34,152 nt of DNA from DATFYM01 sp035315065 (GTDB lineage Bacteria; Acidobacteriota; Terriglobia; UBA7540): assembly GCA_035315065.1 (NCBI GenBank), contig DATFYM010000003.1, forward strand, positions 1 through 34,152, written 5' to 3'. A program made the position numbers and the translations under genes. Below the pieces are notes generated by a model. The model ran no database searches, had not been told where the DNA came from, and saw only the letters and a list, made by a program, of their open reading frames with translations. Position 1 is the stretch's first letter. The number at the start of each line of letters is the position of its first letter. Of this stretch, positions 32,810 through 34,152 are shown in pieces.

Positions 32810-33583
32810 TTCACGAGGGTGTTCGTCATCCTGACCGGACGTACTCGCGACCCCAAAATGGGGTTCAGGGAAATTGGACCTGCCTGGTCGCCAAGTGGCG
32901 AGTGATCCTGATCGGCCTCCGTCCTGTGGCCAGATCGCCCTCACGCCGTCAGCGAGGATCTATCCCGTTACTGGTGACAAGGGGATTTATCGCCGGGAAT
33001 CTGGGGGCAGAAATTGTCGGTGAACATTACGGCGTCAGCCTGAGGTAATGCGGTCAGGTGCCCAGCGGACAGCTTGCGGCTGCTCACTGACTTCCGAGTA
33101 CCCCGTCCTCCGCCCGGGTGTTTAGTTGTCAGCGGCGTAGCTGTTTGGGGGCTGCTCTCTGTTACTCTTCCGGCCCTTAGGAGCCCGCGAGGCTCTAACC
33201 CTTCAATTAAACAGAGCGACATAAGTGATTTCGCATCCGGCTGTAGCGGCGGTCTGTGACCGCCGGTCGGCGCTCATAGAGCGCCGCTACAACTTATGTC
33301 GCGATGTATAGTAATGTCACTCAAATCTTCTTCTTGACAACGCTACCGTGAGAAGAAGTGGTCGTGCCGCCTAAAGCGCGAGACGACAGCATCCCACGAT
33401 TCGGCCCCTCGGCCACAGCTTGGTCTGGAATCTGCCGACCGTTACCTCGGTACGAGCCGCTAAGGTTGGAATTGGCATGGCAGGCTCTTCTGCGCGGGTT
33501 CTTAAGACTGAGTGTGAGAGTTTGGTTTAGCGCAGAAATCGCAAGAAACGCAAGGCGTGCGCCATCCGCGAACGCAGAAGCTC
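32810..33583. other. Gene-free region after the TonB receptor
   Basis: No gene could be supported in these 774 bp. A small hairpin ACCCC-AAAAT-GGGGT (32850-32864) lies 40 nt after the receptor stop but lacks a T-run, so it is at most a weak terminator. The palindromic element at 33216-33302 is listed separately. Open frames on both strands here have no recognisable protein character. Confidence 0.5.
33216..33302. repeat. Palindromic repeat element, copy 2
   Basis: The core at 33242-33291 starts TGTAGCGGCGGTCTGTGACC and ends GAGCGCCGCTACA, with the same two-hairpin layout and ends as the element in the cbbS-cbbX gap. It is enclosed by perfect outer arms GCGACATAAGT (33216-33226) and ACTTATGTCGC (33292-33302), which differ from the outer arms of copy 1. 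It is a REP/MITE-like element without a transposase. Confidence 0.7.
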
Positions 33584-34010
33584 TCATATCATTGTTGGAG
33601 TCAGCCAACCTTGGTCTTTCAGAACCTGCCATGCTAGACGAATTTGCTTGTCTTCAAACACCCGTTTTCGCTGGCTCCAGCCATACGTCTTTTCGACGGC
33701 TTGATCCGCGGAACGAGCTCCCTCACGCGCGAAAACCCAATGCACTGTAGCTAAGAGCTCCATTCCATAGGGGGTTCGAATCCGTGTATCAAACGAGACA
33801 CACGGTCGAAGCGTGCCTGTGTGTCCGGGTGCGTGGCGATGGAACCTGCCGCCAGACCTGCGATCCCTGGCAGGAGTTCAATGGGCCTTTCGGGCTTATC
33901 CTCGGCATCGCCATAACCGGTAATGAAGTGGCCTTCAATCAGGCTCAATAAGTGACGGAGGTTCGTAGCGTACGGTCCATACGTCGCTTTCACGTACCTG
34001 AGATTAAGGG
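33584..34010 (-). pseudogene. DarG-like antitoxin, C-terminal remnant with a frameshift
   Basis: The minus strand encodes LRYVKATYGPYATNLRHLLS, LIEGHFITGYGDAEDKP and FDRVSRLIHGFEPP, then after a one-base shift YGMELLATVHWVFAREGARS and QIRLAWQVLKDQGWLTPTMI to a TGA at 33584. This is the C-terminal part of DarG-type macrodomain antitoxins, which neutralise the DNA ADP-ribosyltransferase DarT (family knowledge). The shift lies in a run of five C on the minus strand (33770-33774) where six would restore the frame. The N-terminal macrodomain is missing: similarity ends at about 34008, where the ISAzo13-like element begins. No darT is visible. Confidence 0.7.
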
Positions 34011-34152
34011 GCCCCGTCATGAAATAACGTTTCCATTTAGGTCGACTTGATGTATTCTGGGACCGATGTATGACACAGCCGGAATTCAGCAACGGTTCGC
34101 AGCTTTGCGAATCGCTTTGGATGAACGATCGCGGCGCTTGGTCGCGGCGGCG
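34008..34152 (+). mobile_element. ISAzo13-like insertion element, left end (continues beyond window)
   Basis: Similarity to DarG stops at about 34008, at GGGGCCCCGTCATG, and the transposase gene starts at 34066. The element's left terminus is therefore placed near 34008 by inference. The inverted terminal repeat cannot be confirmed without the right end. Confidence 0.5.
34066..34152 (+). CDS. ISAzo13-family transposase, N-terminal part (cut by window edge)
   Basis: The frame starting at ATG 34066 stays open to the last base and encodes YDTAGIQQRFAALRIALDER followed by SRRLVAAA. The pattern IxxRFxALxxxLDERxxRLxAAA is the characteristic start of ISAzo13-family transposases. Only 29 residues are in the window, so intactness cannot be judged. 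A loose promoter (TTTCCA, 17 bp, TATTCT) precedes it. The element interrupts the darG-like gene. Confidence 0.65.
   Translation, partial: MYDTAGIQQRFAALRIALDERSRRLVAAA

Noticed and set aside
33358..33750. Plus-strand open frame of 130 codons
   Set aside because: Antisense to the darG remnant and of no recognisable protein character.

Overview
The window looks like a piece of a soil or peat Acidobacteriota chromosome; this is inferred. The reasons are a very long Oar-type TonB-dependent receptor (carboxypeptidase-regulatory domain, plug, barrel), extracellular plant-polysaccharide enzymes, GC-rich coding sequence, and many intergenic palindromes and heptamer-based repeat arrays. Insertion-sequence material lies at both edges: an IS21-like array of 23-bp end repeats at the left (1-159) and the start of an ISAzo13-like transposase at the right (34066 onward).

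Left part (1-4665): three decayed C-terminal pieces of TonB-dependent receptors in tandem, a gene-free stretch, a short-chain dehydrogenase on the minus strand and a GNAT acetyltransferase. Next comes a compact CO2-fixation operon on the plus strand (4978-8965): red-type Form I RuBisCO large and small subunits (cbbL, cbbS), the red-type RuBisCO activase cbbX and a phosphoribulokinase overlapping cbbX by 4 bp. No cbbR and no other Calvin-cycle gene is visible.

Middle part (9026-18447), all minus strand and read right to left: a secreted PQQ-type sugar dehydrogenase with a C-terminal cytochrome c domain; a biotin carboxylase; a MazEF-like toxin-antitoxin pair; a biotin carboxyl carrier protein; then a purine block purF-lepB-purM-purN. 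The toxin-antitoxin pair sits between the two carboxylase genes. Heptamer repeat arrays fill three of the gaps and supply the stop codons of purM and of the carrier protein gene. A vapC 3' remnant lies upstream of purF.

Next, on the plus strand (18850-24360), are a GH3 beta-xylosidase/glucosidase with a PA14 insert and a GH36/GH27-like glycosidase with a PKD domain. With the sugar dehydrogenase and the large TonB receptor these suggest a polysaccharide degrader, so the organism may combine CO2 fixation with sugar use.

Accessory part (24361-28890): a frameshifted hypothetical gene preceded by three 51-bp direct repeats, two long palindromes, an orphan XRE antitoxin, a truncated VapBC pair, and an intact coupled pair made of an ABC/AAA_21-type ATPase and a small TOPRIM-like protein with E...DxD motifs. 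The pair resembles the split OLD/PARIS/RloAB layout and is the best candidate for a little-described defence system here. After the large TonB receptor (29021-32809) the window ends in a darG antitoxin remnant carrying a one-base frameshift and interrupted by the ISAzo13-like element.
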